Positions 33,829 through 41,263 of a stretch of 64,000 bases of DNA are shown here, piece by piece. Within the stretch, counting starts at the first letter, position 1. Each line of letters starts with the position of its first letter. The stretch is from positions 62,001-126,000 of the forward strand of contig NZ_NTMH01000011.1 in assembly GCF_002307475.1 (NCBI RefSeq), in the 5' to 3' direction. Made by a program: the position numbers and the translations under genes. The notes under the pieces are model-generated. The model made no database searches. It was not told where the DNA came from and worked only from the letters and a program-made list of their open reading frames with translations. The DNA comes from Pantoea allii. GTDB taxonomy: Bacteria; Pseudomonadota; Gammaproteobacteria; Enterobacterales; Enterobacteriaceae.

Positions 33829-35226
33829 TTGAGCAGAGACGCCAACCTTTATCCGCTACGCCAGACCCACGTTGATCCGCACGATGATGCTGTCTGGAAC
33901 TGGGCGCAAAATGCACAAATTGGGACGCGTCAGCAGGTAAAACACCCCGCTGATGAAGCCGCGCTTCAGCAGTTATTGCGTGAATCCAGTGGCAAGGTAC
34001 GCGTGACCGGCAAAACCTATTCCCCTGGCAGAATGTTGTCCGTGCACCCGGACGAGTTGCTGCTGGATCTCAGTGCGCTGACCGGCCTTGTCCGCAGCGA
34101 CGAGAACAGCGTGACCTTCGCGGCTGCCACACCGCTGGAAGACATCTACAGCACCTTGACCGACATGGATCGCATGCTCGCCTCTTCGCCCGGCGTCATT
34201 TCCGTACAGACGCTGGCGGGCGCAATGGCGACCGGCACCCACGGTCAGGGCCTGCAACAGAGTTCGATTGCCGATGAAGCTGAGCACATCCGCATGGTGC
34301 TGAGCGACGGTTCAGTTCGTGAGCTGTCACGTGGTGATGCGGATTTTGCTGCTGCGCAGGTTTCCCTTGGCGTGCTTGGCATCGTCACTGAGGTCACCTT
34401 GCGCACCCAGCCTTTTCGTATTTTCACCTGCCATAAAAATGCGGTTCCCGCAGATAACCTGGAAAGTGATTTGCTGCGCTGGAATGACGAATACGAACTC
34501 AGCAAAGCCTGGTGGTTTGTGGATGACAACCTGATGCACGTGTGGAATGCGCATCAGGCCAGTGAAGACGAGATCCAGCATTATGAGAAGAATGGCCGTG
34601 AAGTCGTGGAGCACGCTGATGAAGGTGATGACAGCCTGAACGACACCATCGATCAGACGCTGGAACATATGCATCGCGACACGCAGATTCACGGTAAAGG
34701 CGGCAAACAGTTCCGCACCGTGACACGTTTTCGGGATTTTACCGATGTCACCGGCGATATCTATCAGCTGTTCTGTCGCGGCATTGCCGTGCCGCAGATC
34801 AACGTAGAGATCGGCGTGCCGCTGGAAAAAACACCGGCGGTTATCCGCAAGATTAAACGCTGGTATGCCGAAAATCGCCCGCACATGCACTATCCAATTA
34901 TCCTGCGCTGTACCGGTGCCTCATCGGCCTGGCTGAGCCCAGCCTTCGACCAACCCACCTGCTTCTTTGGCTTTGTGGTGTATTACGCCGATGACGGTTC
35001 CCTTTCTGAAGCGGGCCTGCACTTTTTAACTGAGGTGGAGAAACTGCTGGCAGAAGAAGGCGGTCGTCCTCACTGGGGCAAATATTATGATGCCTCGCTG
35101 TACCGTTGGCAGGATCTCTATCCCCACTGGGGAGCCTTCCGCGCCCTACGGGAGCAGCGCGATCCGCAAAGCCGCCTTAGCAACGACTACACCACCGCAC
35201 TGTTTAATGAAACCGATAAGGGATGA
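33829..35226 (+). CDS. FAD-linked aldonolactone/sugar oxidase (D-arabinono-1,4-lactone oxidase family)
   Basis: Oxidase of 465 residues. The N-terminal FAD_binding_4 domain spans about 35-205, with VRVTGKTYSPGRM and SPGVISVQTLAGAMATGTHGQGLQQSS, where family members bind the flavin. The C-terminal ALO domain includes INVEIGVPLEKTPAVI and ends with RPHWGKYYDASLYRWQDLYPHW; HWGK is the active-site hallmark. The usual HxxGxG flavin-attachment histidine is replaced in VRVTGKTYSPG, suggesting non-covalent FAD. The start is TTG at 33829, supported by AAGGA seven bases before; no ATG fits. Substrate likely a sugar or sugar lactone. The glycosyltransferase gene begins one base after its stop. Confidence 0.86.
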   Translation: MSRDANLYPLRQTHVDPHDDAVWNWAQNAQIGTRQQVKHPADEAALQQLLRESSGKVRVTGKTYSPGRMLSVHPDELLLDLSALTGLVRSDENSVTFAAATPLEDIYSTLTDMDRMLASSPGVISVQTLAGAMATGTHGQGLQQSSIADEAEHIRMVLSDGSVRELSRGDADFAAAQVSLGVLGIVTEVTLRTQPFRIFTCHKNAVPADNLESDLLRWNDEYELSKAWWFVDDNLMHVWNAHQASEDEIQHYEKNGREVVEHADEGDDSLNDTIDQTLEHMHRDTQIHGKGGKQFRTVTRFRDFTDVTGDIYQLFCRGIAVPQINVEIGVPLEKTPAVIRKIKRWYAENRPHMHYPIILRCTGASSAWLSPAFDQPTCFFGFVVYYADDGSLSEAGLHFLTEVEKLLAEEGGRPHWGKYYDASLYRWQDLYPHWGAFRALREQRDPQSRLSNDYTTALFNETDKG

Positions 35227-35227
35227 T

Positions 35228-36055
35228 ATGTTTGCCTGGGTAACCTTACTGACGCAACCGGATTATCTGGTGGGCGTGAAAGCGCTGCACCGTTCACTGA
35301 TGCAAAGTAAAACGCGCTGGCCACTGGTGGTCATGGCAACCGATGCCATTGATGCACAAGACTGCGCCGCACTGGAAGATGAAGGCTGTGTGATCCATCG
35401 TGTTGACGGACTTTATCCGCACAGCGATCTGAACGCGCACTATGCGTCTGAACGCTTCGGGGAAGTCTGGACCAAACTGCGTGCATGGCAGTTGACCGAT
35501 TATCAGCGGGTCGTGTTTCTGGATGCCGATATGCTGGTCTTACAGAACATGGATGAACTGTTCTCACTGGATCTCGGTGACAACTTTCTTGCTGCCTGTC
35601 ATGCCTGCCGCTGCAATCCCAACCAGATCGACGCCTATCCTGACAACTGGCAACCCGAATTCTGTCACTATACCTGGCAGGAACGTGAGGAATCGCCACC
35701 CGCGCATCTGGATGACTACCTCAACGGCGGCTTTCTGGTACTGAAGCCCGATAACGGCGTGTTTGAAAAACTGGAAGCCCGCATTGCGGCTATCGATGAC
35801 CTGAGCGAGTACACCTTTTCCGAGCAGGATTTGCTGAACGAGGCCTTTAAAGGCCAGTGGATGCCGCTCTCTTATGTTTACAACGCCCTGAAAACGCTGC
35901 GTTTCCAGCATGACAAACTGTGGGAATGTGACGACGTCAAGAACCTGCATTACATTCTGGATAAGCCGTGGCAGCGCGATCTGTCTCAGCCTGTCAGTCA
36001 GCGCGATCGCTACTATGCGATGGACAAGCTGTGGTGGGATAAAGCGTCAGCCTGA
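35228..36055 (+). CDS. Glycosyltransferase family 8 (glycogenin-like)
   Basis: Cytosolic nucleotide-sugar glycosyltransferase of 275 residues. It begins MFAWVTLLTQPDYLVGVKAL, the GT8 nucleotide-binding strand. FLDADML near residues 97-103 is the DxD metal/UDP-sugar motif, and LDDYLNGGFLVLKP with FSEQDLLNEAFKGQW are conserved acceptor-site segments. The ATG at 35228 lies one base after the oxidase stop, so translation is coupled. Bacterial glycogenin-like GT8 genes are uncommon in enterobacteria; the acceptor is unknown. Confidence 0.86.
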   Translation: MFAWVTLLTQPDYLVGVKALHRSLMQSKTRWPLVVMATDAIDAQDCAALEDEGCVIHRVDGLYPHSDLNAHYASERFGEVWTKLRAWQLTDYQRVVFLDADMLVLQNMDELFSLDLGDNFLAACHACRCNPNQIDAYPDNWQPEFCHYTWQEREESPPAHLDDYLNGGFLVLKPDNGVFEKLEARIAAIDDLSEYTFSEQDLLNEAFKGQWMPLSYVYNALKTLRFQHDKLWECDDVKNLHYILDKPWQRDLSQPVSQRDRYYAMDKLWWDKASA

Positions 36056-36066
36056 TCAACGTTGAC

Positions 36067-36092
36067 CGGCCCCGACATGATGCTCGGGGCCG
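36067..36092. terminator. Bidirectional hairpin between GT8 and Gfo/Idh/MocA genes
   Basis: Perfect nine-base stem CGGCCCCGA / TCGGGGCCG with an eight-base loop, between convergent genes. The T tract is weak on both sides, so termination efficiency is uncertain. Confidence 0.6.
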
Positions 36093-36132
36093 ACTTTATG
36101 TTGTGCAGCCATAAGTATGATGTAACTAAGAC

Positions 36133-37254
36133 CTATACCGCCTTCCAGCGTCTTTCTGCTGCCGACAGGGCTATCGCCTCCAGCACCTTCTGCACCTGCA
36201 ATCCTTCTGCAAAATCTGGCCACATGCGGTCGCCCGCAGCGATACCATTAATCAAATCGCGAATTTCTACCGTTTTCTGATCGTTAAAGCCGATGCCATG
36301 GCCTGCCGAAACGCAGAAGTTAGCATAGTCCGGATGCGCAGGCCCGGTTAGCAGCGTTTTGAAGCCCTGCCGCCCTGCCGGTTCATCATGAATATAGAGC
36401 TCAAGTTCCGCCATGCGCTCCTGGGTATAACGCAGCGTGCCTTTGGTGCCGGTCACGACATAGGTCAGCCCCATCTTGGCGCCGCAGGCGATGCGCGAGG
36501 TTTCAATTACGCCGTGCGCGCCATTGTGAAAGCGCAGCAAGGCACTGGCCTGGTCTTCGTTTTCTACCGGCAACTGACGGCTCAGGTCTTTTGGGTCCGG
36601 GCGGGTTTTAATCACCGTCATCATATCCCCACTGACTTCAGCAATGTTGCCTACGAGATAGTGCGCCATATTGACGATGTGCGCGGCCAGATCCCCCAGT
36701 GCACCTAACCCGGCCAGCGCTTTCTGGCAGTGCCAGTCGAGCGGCGTTTCCGGCTTCGCCAGGTAGTCTTCATTATGGGTGCCATAAAAATGCACCACCT
36801 CACCGATTTCGCCCCGCGCAATGATTTCTTTTGCCAGCTGGCTGGTGGGATTCTTCATGTAATTGAAGCCCACCAGGGTTTTAACCCCTGCCGCATTGGC
36901 CGCCTCTACCATCTCCTGCGCATCGGCCACCGTCAGAGACAGCGGCTTTTCAGAATAAACGTGCTTGCCGTTGGCAATGGCAGCCAGCGCCATCTCTTTG
37001 TGCAGGAAATTGGGCGCGCAGATGTCTACGACGTCAATATTCGGGTCGCATACCAGCGCATGCCAGTCACCCGTGGAGCGGGAAAAGCCAAAGGTGGCGG
37101 CCTGCTTTGCCGCCAGTTCGGGATTAACCTCTGCCAGCATCTCACGCACGATCTCCCCTTTTAACGCAAACACCGCCGGTGCCTGGGCATAGGCGATCGC
37201 ATGGCAGCGACCGATATAACCGCTACCGATCATGCCGATTCTGACTTTATTCAT
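36133..37254 (-). CDS. Gfo/Idh/MocA-family NAD(P)-dependent oxidoreductase
   Basis: Sugar or inositol dehydrogenase-like protein of 373 residues. The N-terminal Rossmann motif is GMIGSGYIGRCHA at 8-20; DICAPNFLHKEMALAAIANGKHVYSEKPLS carries the EKP active-site lysine near 95-100, and the C-terminal domain includes GFNYMKNPTSQLAKEII and HIVNMAHYLVG with the catalytic histidine region. No catabolic partner is adjacent. The inositol-like sugar importer at 18-22 kb is too far to link without data. A 319-bp gap, holding mainly the promoter of tRNA-Asn copy 3, follows upstream. Confidence 0.86.
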   Translation of the reverse strand: MNKVRIGMIGSGYIGRCHAIAYAQAPAVFALKGEIVREMLAEVNPELAAKQAATFGFSRSTGDWHALVCDPNIDVVDICAPNFLHKEMALAAIANGKHVYSEKPLSLTVADAQEMVEAANAAGVKTLVGFNYMKNPTSQLAKEIIARGEIGEVVHFYGTHNEDYLAKPETPLDWHCQKALAGLGALGDLAAHIVNMAHYLVGNIAEVSGDMMTVIKTRPDPKDLSRQLPVENEDQASALLRFHNGAHGVIETSRIACGAKMGLTYVVTGTKGTLRYTQERMAELELYIHDEPAGRQGFKTLLTGPAHPDYANFCVSAGHGIGFNDQKTVEIRDLINGIAAGDRMWPDFAEGLQVQKVLEAIALSAAERRWKAV

Positions 37255-37526
37255 TTTGACTCCGGGCTGACAGAGAAAGGATTAAATGAAATTTAAATTC
37301 CATTTAAGGGTATTTCAAACTAAAAATGAAATAACTGTGACGAACCTAAAGAACATTCGTGCAACCAGGCCTTTCAGAGTCGTTAAGAAATGGAACAGAG
37401 ATTCTGTTTATTGAATAAAAGGTGCAGTTTGCGGCCATTTTTGGCGGTCACAAAGCAGAGCGGAACGGCTGAACCGCGGGAGTTGGCGAGTATTTCAGCA
37501 ATTAGACAGTTTTGTGAAAAAGAGCT

Positions 37527-37555
37527 TTGACAAGCCTGCGGGACGTCGATAATAT
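37527..37555 (+). promoter_or_regulatory. Sigma-70 promoter of tRNA-Asn copy 3
   Basis: TTGACA (37527-37532), 17-bp spacer, TAATAT (37550-37555), and GCGCCCCG discriminator: a near-consensus stable-RNA promoter. Confidence 0.88.
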
Positions 37556-37573
37556 GCGCCCCGTTCAAACGAT

Positions 37574-37649
37574 TCCTCTGTAGTTCAGTCGGTAGAACGG
37601 CGGACTGTTAATCCGTATGTCACTGGTTCGAGTCCAGTCAGAGGAGCCA
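37574..37649 (+). tRNA. tRNA-Asn (anticodon GTT), copy 3
   Basis: 76 bases with encoded CCA, identical to the copies at 22388 and 25595. Its promoter and terminator are intact and similar to copy 1. Accessory DNA (SymE-like gene, Hcp cassette) follows downstream. Confidence 0.98.
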
Positions 37650-37658
37650 AATTTTAAG

Positions 37659-37690
37659 AGCCCGCTCAGGGAAACCCGAGCGGGCTTTTT
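37659..37690 (+). terminator. Terminator of tRNA-Asn copy 3
   Basis: AGCCCGCTC / GAGCGGGCT stem with a short inner loop, followed by TTTTT. Same design as the copy-1 terminator with one base change in the stem. Confidence 0.93.
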
Positions 37691-37867
37691 GTTTTTTTAT
37701 TTTACCCACCAGCGCTGACGGACGTCAGGTAGAAGAAGACGGCAAGTCGTGCTGGATGCTAACCGGGCTGGCGCGCAGGGCTTTTATATTTAACCAGGCG
37801 TTGCTACCTGCGTGCGGCAAAAGATGAAGATCGTCCTTAAGGCGTTTTTTGGCCTGACGCTTCCCCT

Positions 37868-38089
37868 TTATGACTTATCGATCCGCAGCACAATACATCC
37901 CAGGCTAATTTCTGCCGTCACCCGCGTGCCGGTTTCAAATCCGACTTCACGCAGCCATTTACCACTTATATTTAGCGCAGGTGTGCTGGTATCGCCAAAA
38001 TTAGGCACATAGCCGACTTTGTATCGACGCTGGGTTTTAAAAGATACTGAGACAGGTGCAGCATCAGAAGGTCTTAAGTTCATAGTCAT
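37868..38089 (-). CDS. SymE-like toxin (type I toxin-antitoxin family)
   Basis: 73 residues. The segment RRYKVGYVPNFGDTSTP is followed by ALNISGKWLREVGFETGTRV and GCIVLRI, which match the SpoVT/AbrB-like core of SymE (E. coli: LKGQWLEAAGFATGT, EGCIVL). E. coli SymE is an SOS-induced protein that condenses the nucleoid and affects RNA, held down by the antisense RNA SymR. The ATG at 38089 follows AGGAG by seven bases; the longer frame to 38224 adds unlikely residues. The C-terminus ends soon after the core, so it is shorter than E. coli SymE (113). No LexA box was found, and any antisense RNA is not visible by eye. Confidence 0.75.
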   Translation of the reverse strand: MTMNLRPSDAAPVSVSFKTQRRYKVGYVPNFGDTSTPALNISGKWLREVGFETGTRVTAEISLGCIVLRIDKS

Positions 38090-38903
38090 TTGCAAGCTCC
38101 TGGTTAAGAGGATGATTCCATGATAAGAGGTGCCCGTTTCAACGGTGATGGGCTGACCGCATTGTGAACGTCTGCTTATACTAAACCCGCGTACCTCATA
38201 ACTTACTGCGTCCTTACCGCGCACCTTAGTGTGCTCTCACACAGCCCACGTGATAATGATGCGTAGCAAAGCTGACGAGGTTTAAAAGACGCAGGCTCGC
38301 ATGATATCGCCGGGAAAGTTTTCGCTGCAGACGTCCCGTCACTGGGTTTTGCAAGTGCCCGTAAACGATAGCGTTTTTGACGCCTGCCAACAAGCCAGAC
38401 TCTGGAAGCCTCCTCGCATAACGCTAAAAATAGCCCCCTTTCTGCACGATCCCCTGCCGCCGTCCTGTGCTTTAATAACCCCAGCGATCGTGCCAGTGCG
38501 CGCTGTAAGGACAGTGCTTAACGACGCAGTGCCATGAGCAGTGAATTTCTGATTGACGTAAGGATGTAAAAATCCCTTCCCCACAGCGCGGCGGTTTTTT
38601 GGTTTGCCCATCGACACGTTACACGCGATGGAAGGCCTGCGTCTGACTCTTCGCCCCGGCACTGTGCCTGAGCGAGTGGGCAAACTGGTTAGCGGAAAAA
38701 CGCCTCAACTCCCACTGGGCTGGGTCGATTTTGCCCTGGCGCAGACGGTGTAACCTGGAGGCCGGACTCGACACCGGTATTCATGGTCGTTGCATATGAG
38801 GGGTAATCGGAACCGCAGGTCCGCCAAACAAGCAGCGGCCGACCCTGAGAAATTCACCTCAGGGCGCTGTACAGCCTGTCATTTTATTAGGAAAAATATC
38901 GGA
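38090..38903. other. Decayed or noncoding region between SymE-like gene and Hcp cassette
   Basis: About 814 bp. A plus-strand frame near 38598-38753 reads FGLPIDTLHAMEGLRL, then TLRPGTVPERVGKLVSGKTP and ends at TAA 38751; it looks like the C-terminal end of a lost protein, which I do not recognise. A long minus-strand frame (38339-38683) has coding style unlike a real gene. No promoter or RNA gene was established. Confidence 0.35.
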
Positions 38904-39740
38904 TTATGGGAATTTTAAGTTGATAAGAGTACTGTACTGCGTGCGTGACAGACTTAGCGGTGACTGGTTTCTGAAAAAAACTTTCACAAACGGGTTGCTG
39001 GTGCCATACAGCTCGACACGCTTATATTCATTGTGAATAAACTGCTGCAGGATAGTCGCCATATCCTGCGCCAGGTCCGGTGTCATCGCGTTATGAGAGG
39101 CTACGGTTTGCTCAAAGCTGAGTGGTATGCGCATTTCCGTATCAGGTTTAAAATTGGCACGTTTACGTTCAGCTTCCACTTTAAACTCTTCAAAGGCTTC
39201 GTGTGTTGAATTGAATGTATCAGCCAGCGTTTTGATATGTGCAGCCATCTGGTTAACAGCAAACGTTCTTTTTGTGACGAAATAGCCGCCTACACTCGAA
39301 GCGATGGACGCAATAACAGGAAGAGAACCACGCCCAATAATACTTCCCAGACCATTTAAGGCTGACCATAAGGCCATACCTGTCGCGCCGGTAGAGCTGG
39401 CTACAGCACCTGTCACAATCATACTCGCCTGCTGTACTTTTACGCCCGCAATACGATTATCCAGGCGACGAATCTCCCCGCCCGGTTTTCTATGCGACGC
39501 AGACTCTTCATTCCAGCTTTTGAAGCGGCGGTTATTTTCATCTTTATAATTCGACATCGCATAGGCAATCTGGCTTGTTTCCGTTTTACTGAGCTGGGCG
39601 ATTTCTTTTGGCTCAAACGATCTGACTAAAATCAGGGCTTCTTCAAGCACCTCTTTTGTCAGAAAATTAGCGGAACCCGCAGGGTTAGAACCAGGGTCCG
39701 TAGTAAGGCCCTCAATAAGGTTAACTTTGGGAAATGCCAT
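38904..39740 (-). CDS. Putative type VI effector encoded with Hcp, membrane-insertion candidate
   Basis: 278 residues, no recognised enzyme domain and no signal peptide. An N-terminal soluble part (1-103) is followed by two hydrophobic Gly/Ala/Ser-rich segments at about 104-133 and 138-156, ending before FVTKRTF. Then comes a charged helical part (about 160-205), with EEFKVEAERKRANF, and a tail ending in LSLSRTQYSTLINLKF. The hairpin of two membrane helices in an otherwise soluble protein suggests a pore-forming or membrane-disrupting toxin. It is the third gene in a row after two Hcp genes, 36 bp after hcp copy 2. Effectors carried behind Hcp are loaded into the Hcp ring in known systems; that this one is an effector is inferred from position and layout. 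No immunity gene is apparent on the downstream side. Confidence 0.6.
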   Translation of the reverse strand: MAFPKVNLIEGLTTDPGSNPAGSANFLTKEVLEEALILVRSFEPKEIAQLSKTETSQIAYAMSNYKDENNRRFKSWNEESASHRKPGGEIRRLDNRIAGVKVQQASMIVTGAVASSTGATGMALWSALNGLGSIIGRGSLPVIASIASSVGGYFVTKRTFAVNQMAAHIKTLADTFNSTHEAFEEFKVEAERKRANFKPDTEMRIPLSFEQTVASHNAMTPDLAQDMATILQQFIHNEYKRVELYGTSNPFVKVFFRNQSPLSLSRTQYSTLINLKFP

Positions 39741-39776
39741 AACGCCCTCTCTGTTTGATGCCGCCTGACGAAGTGA

Positions 39777-40259
39777 TTAGCTTTCTTTATTTTGTTTAAT
39801 ATCCCAGCCCATCTGCACCGAGGCTGCTTTACTTCCCTGAGAAGCCTGCTCCCAGTATTCCAGTGCCACTTTGCTGGCCTGAAATGCGTATTGCATCCCC
39901 AGCGTGGAGGCGTGACCGACTCCGGTAAAGTCAGTCTGTGTCACCAATACATCTTCCAGCGTGATACGGGTATACTCCACTTCCTGTCCGCCCGCTTTAC
40001 AGACAGACAGTTGAACTTTTGGCAGATGTTTACCGGTGGCGCAATATTTCACTAAAGCAGGCGTGGCTTTATCGATCAATGCCTCAACGCTTAGATCATG
40101 ATAATTAACTTTCCCTGCTCCACCGCCGCCGCCAACAGCCATATTGCCTGGCTGCTGCGCTCCCCAGTTAAATGACAGGACATCAATCCATTTTTTATGA
40201 TTCGCATTTTGCGATTCGCCTTCGATTCCATCTATTTTTAAAAATATATCAATAGCCAT
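39777..40259 (-). CDS. hcp: Hcp-family type VI secretion tube protein, copy 2
   Basis: 160 residues, the normal Hcp length. Begins MAIDIFLKIDGIEGESQN and contains HKKWIDVLSFNWGAQQPG, GGGGGAGKVNYHDLSVEALIDKATPAL and the C-terminal WDIKQNKES. Hcp hexamers form the inner tube of the type VI secretion system and carry small effectors. The Gly-rich loop GGGGGAG is the extended loop typical of Hcp1. It differs from copy 1 over most of its length but shares the ends, so it is an old duplication. It lies 31 bp after copy 1. No other type VI component is in the window. Confidence 0.93.
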   Translation of the reverse strand: MAIDIFLKIDGIEGESQNANHKKWIDVLSFNWGAQQPGNMAVGGGGGAGKVNYHDLSVEALIDKATPALVKYCATGKHLPKVQLSVCKAGGQEVEYTRITLEDVLVTQTDFTGVGHASTLGMQYAFQASKVALEYWEQASQGSKAASVQMGWDIKQNKES

Positions 40260-40290
40260 TTTTCACCTTTATATTTCAGGGCAGATTCAC

Positions 40291-40773
40291 TCAGCTCTCT
40301 TTATTTTGTTTAATATCCCAACCGGCTTTGGTTTCCGCGCCTTTGGTGCCGCTTGCGCTTTGTTCCCAATAGCTGGTTGAAACTTTGGATGCCTGAAAAG
40401 CGTAGTCAACCACAATAGTGTCACTTTGCCCGATGCCGTTGAAATTGGTCGCGGTAACCAGAACATCTTCTAATACGATTTTGGAATACTCGACCTGGCT
40501 TCCACCGGCTTTACAGACGGACAGTTCAACTTTTGAAACATGCTTTCCGCTGGAACAGTATTTAAGGATAGCAGGCGTGGATTTATCGATTAGCGCTTTA
40601 ACACGCAGATCGTTGAAATTCACTTTCCCTGCGCCGCCACCGCCTCCCACCGCCATATTGCCGGGTTGTGAAGCCCCCCAGTCAAATGACAGCACGTCGG
40701 TCCATCCTTTATGGTTACTGTCCTGGGATTCTCCTGTGGTACCTTCAACTTTCAAATAAATATCGATCGCCAT
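40291..40773 (-). CDS. hcp: Hcp-family type VI secretion tube protein, copy 1
   Basis: 160 residues. MAIDIYLKVEGTTGESQDSNHKGW, then VLSFDWGASQPG, GGGGGAGKVNFNDLRVKALIDKS, and the same WDIKQNKES end as copy 2. Both copies keep the Hcp fold landmarks. It is the first gene of the cassette, with a 490-bp AT-rich upstream gap that must hold the promoter. The two ends are so alike that recombination between copies would delete one gene. Confidence 0.93.
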   Translation of the reverse strand: MAIDIYLKVEGTTGESQDSNHKGWTDVLSFDWGASQPGNMAVGGGGGAGKVNFNDLRVKALIDKSTPAILKYCSSGKHVSKVELSVCKAGGSQVEYSKIVLEDVLVTATNFNGIGQSDTIVVDYAFQASKVSTSYWEQSASGTKGAETKAGWDIKQNKES

Positions 40774-41202
40774 TAATTTTTTCCGATTACGTTGTGATGA
40801 GGATAAAACGGGCGTTGCAATCCGTTATGTTCAGTAGGTTTCGACAGAATTTAGTGCCATTTGATATTAAAAAATATAAAGCAGCATGCAATGACTGTCG
40901 TAGCGTGCGAACAAGAAATAAAAAGACGCCTGCGTGTTTTACGCAGTGAAGATGAATATGTCAGGATATCTAAAATAGAGGTATCCTTTTGAAGATCTTG
41001 ATACATTAATAAAATTAACATGACTTCATGTCAATTAATTTACAACGCACGCTAATTTATTGGGATAAATCTGAAAGCAAATATTATCGAAAGGTTATCG
41101 TTTCAAGAGGTAATAGTTTTAACCAAAACGCGGCACTGCCATTGACCTAATCGGCAGGATGTTGGGGGCGCGAGGGCTGTCGAAGTGGGGTTATTATTGA
41201 AT
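40774..41202. other. AT-rich region upstream of the Hcp cassette
   Basis: About 430 bp before the terminator at 41203. It has no credible gene. The cassette promoter is expected here on the minus strand. The base composition is lower in G+C than the flanking core, consistent with transferred DNA. Confidence 0.4.
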
Positions 41203-41237
41203 AAAAAAACCCCACGCAACCAGTGCTGCGTGGGGTT
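41203..41237 (-). terminator. Terminator of the LLM oxidoreductase gene
   Basis: AACCCCACGCA / TGCGTGGGGTT, 11-bp perfect stem, eight-base loop, with a run of T residues on the minus strand (41203-41209). It lies 26 bp past the stop. Confidence 0.92.
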
Positions 41238-41263
41238 ATCAATCGGCTGGAATCAATCAGGGC

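Noticed and set aside
38090..38300. LexA (CTGT-N8-ACAG) box for the SymE-like gene
   Set aside because: No matching dyad found by eye in the upstream 200 bp.
38339..38683. Minus-strand frame of 114 codons downstream of the effector, considered as an immunity gene
   Set aside because: Arg/Ser-rich, no membrane segment or start signal, and it overlaps the better plus-strand remnant; looks like an out-of-frame shadow.
39777..40773. Hcp genes as part of a full type VI cluster
   Set aside because: No tss, VgrG, ClpV or sheath genes lie within the window; treated as an orphan cassette.
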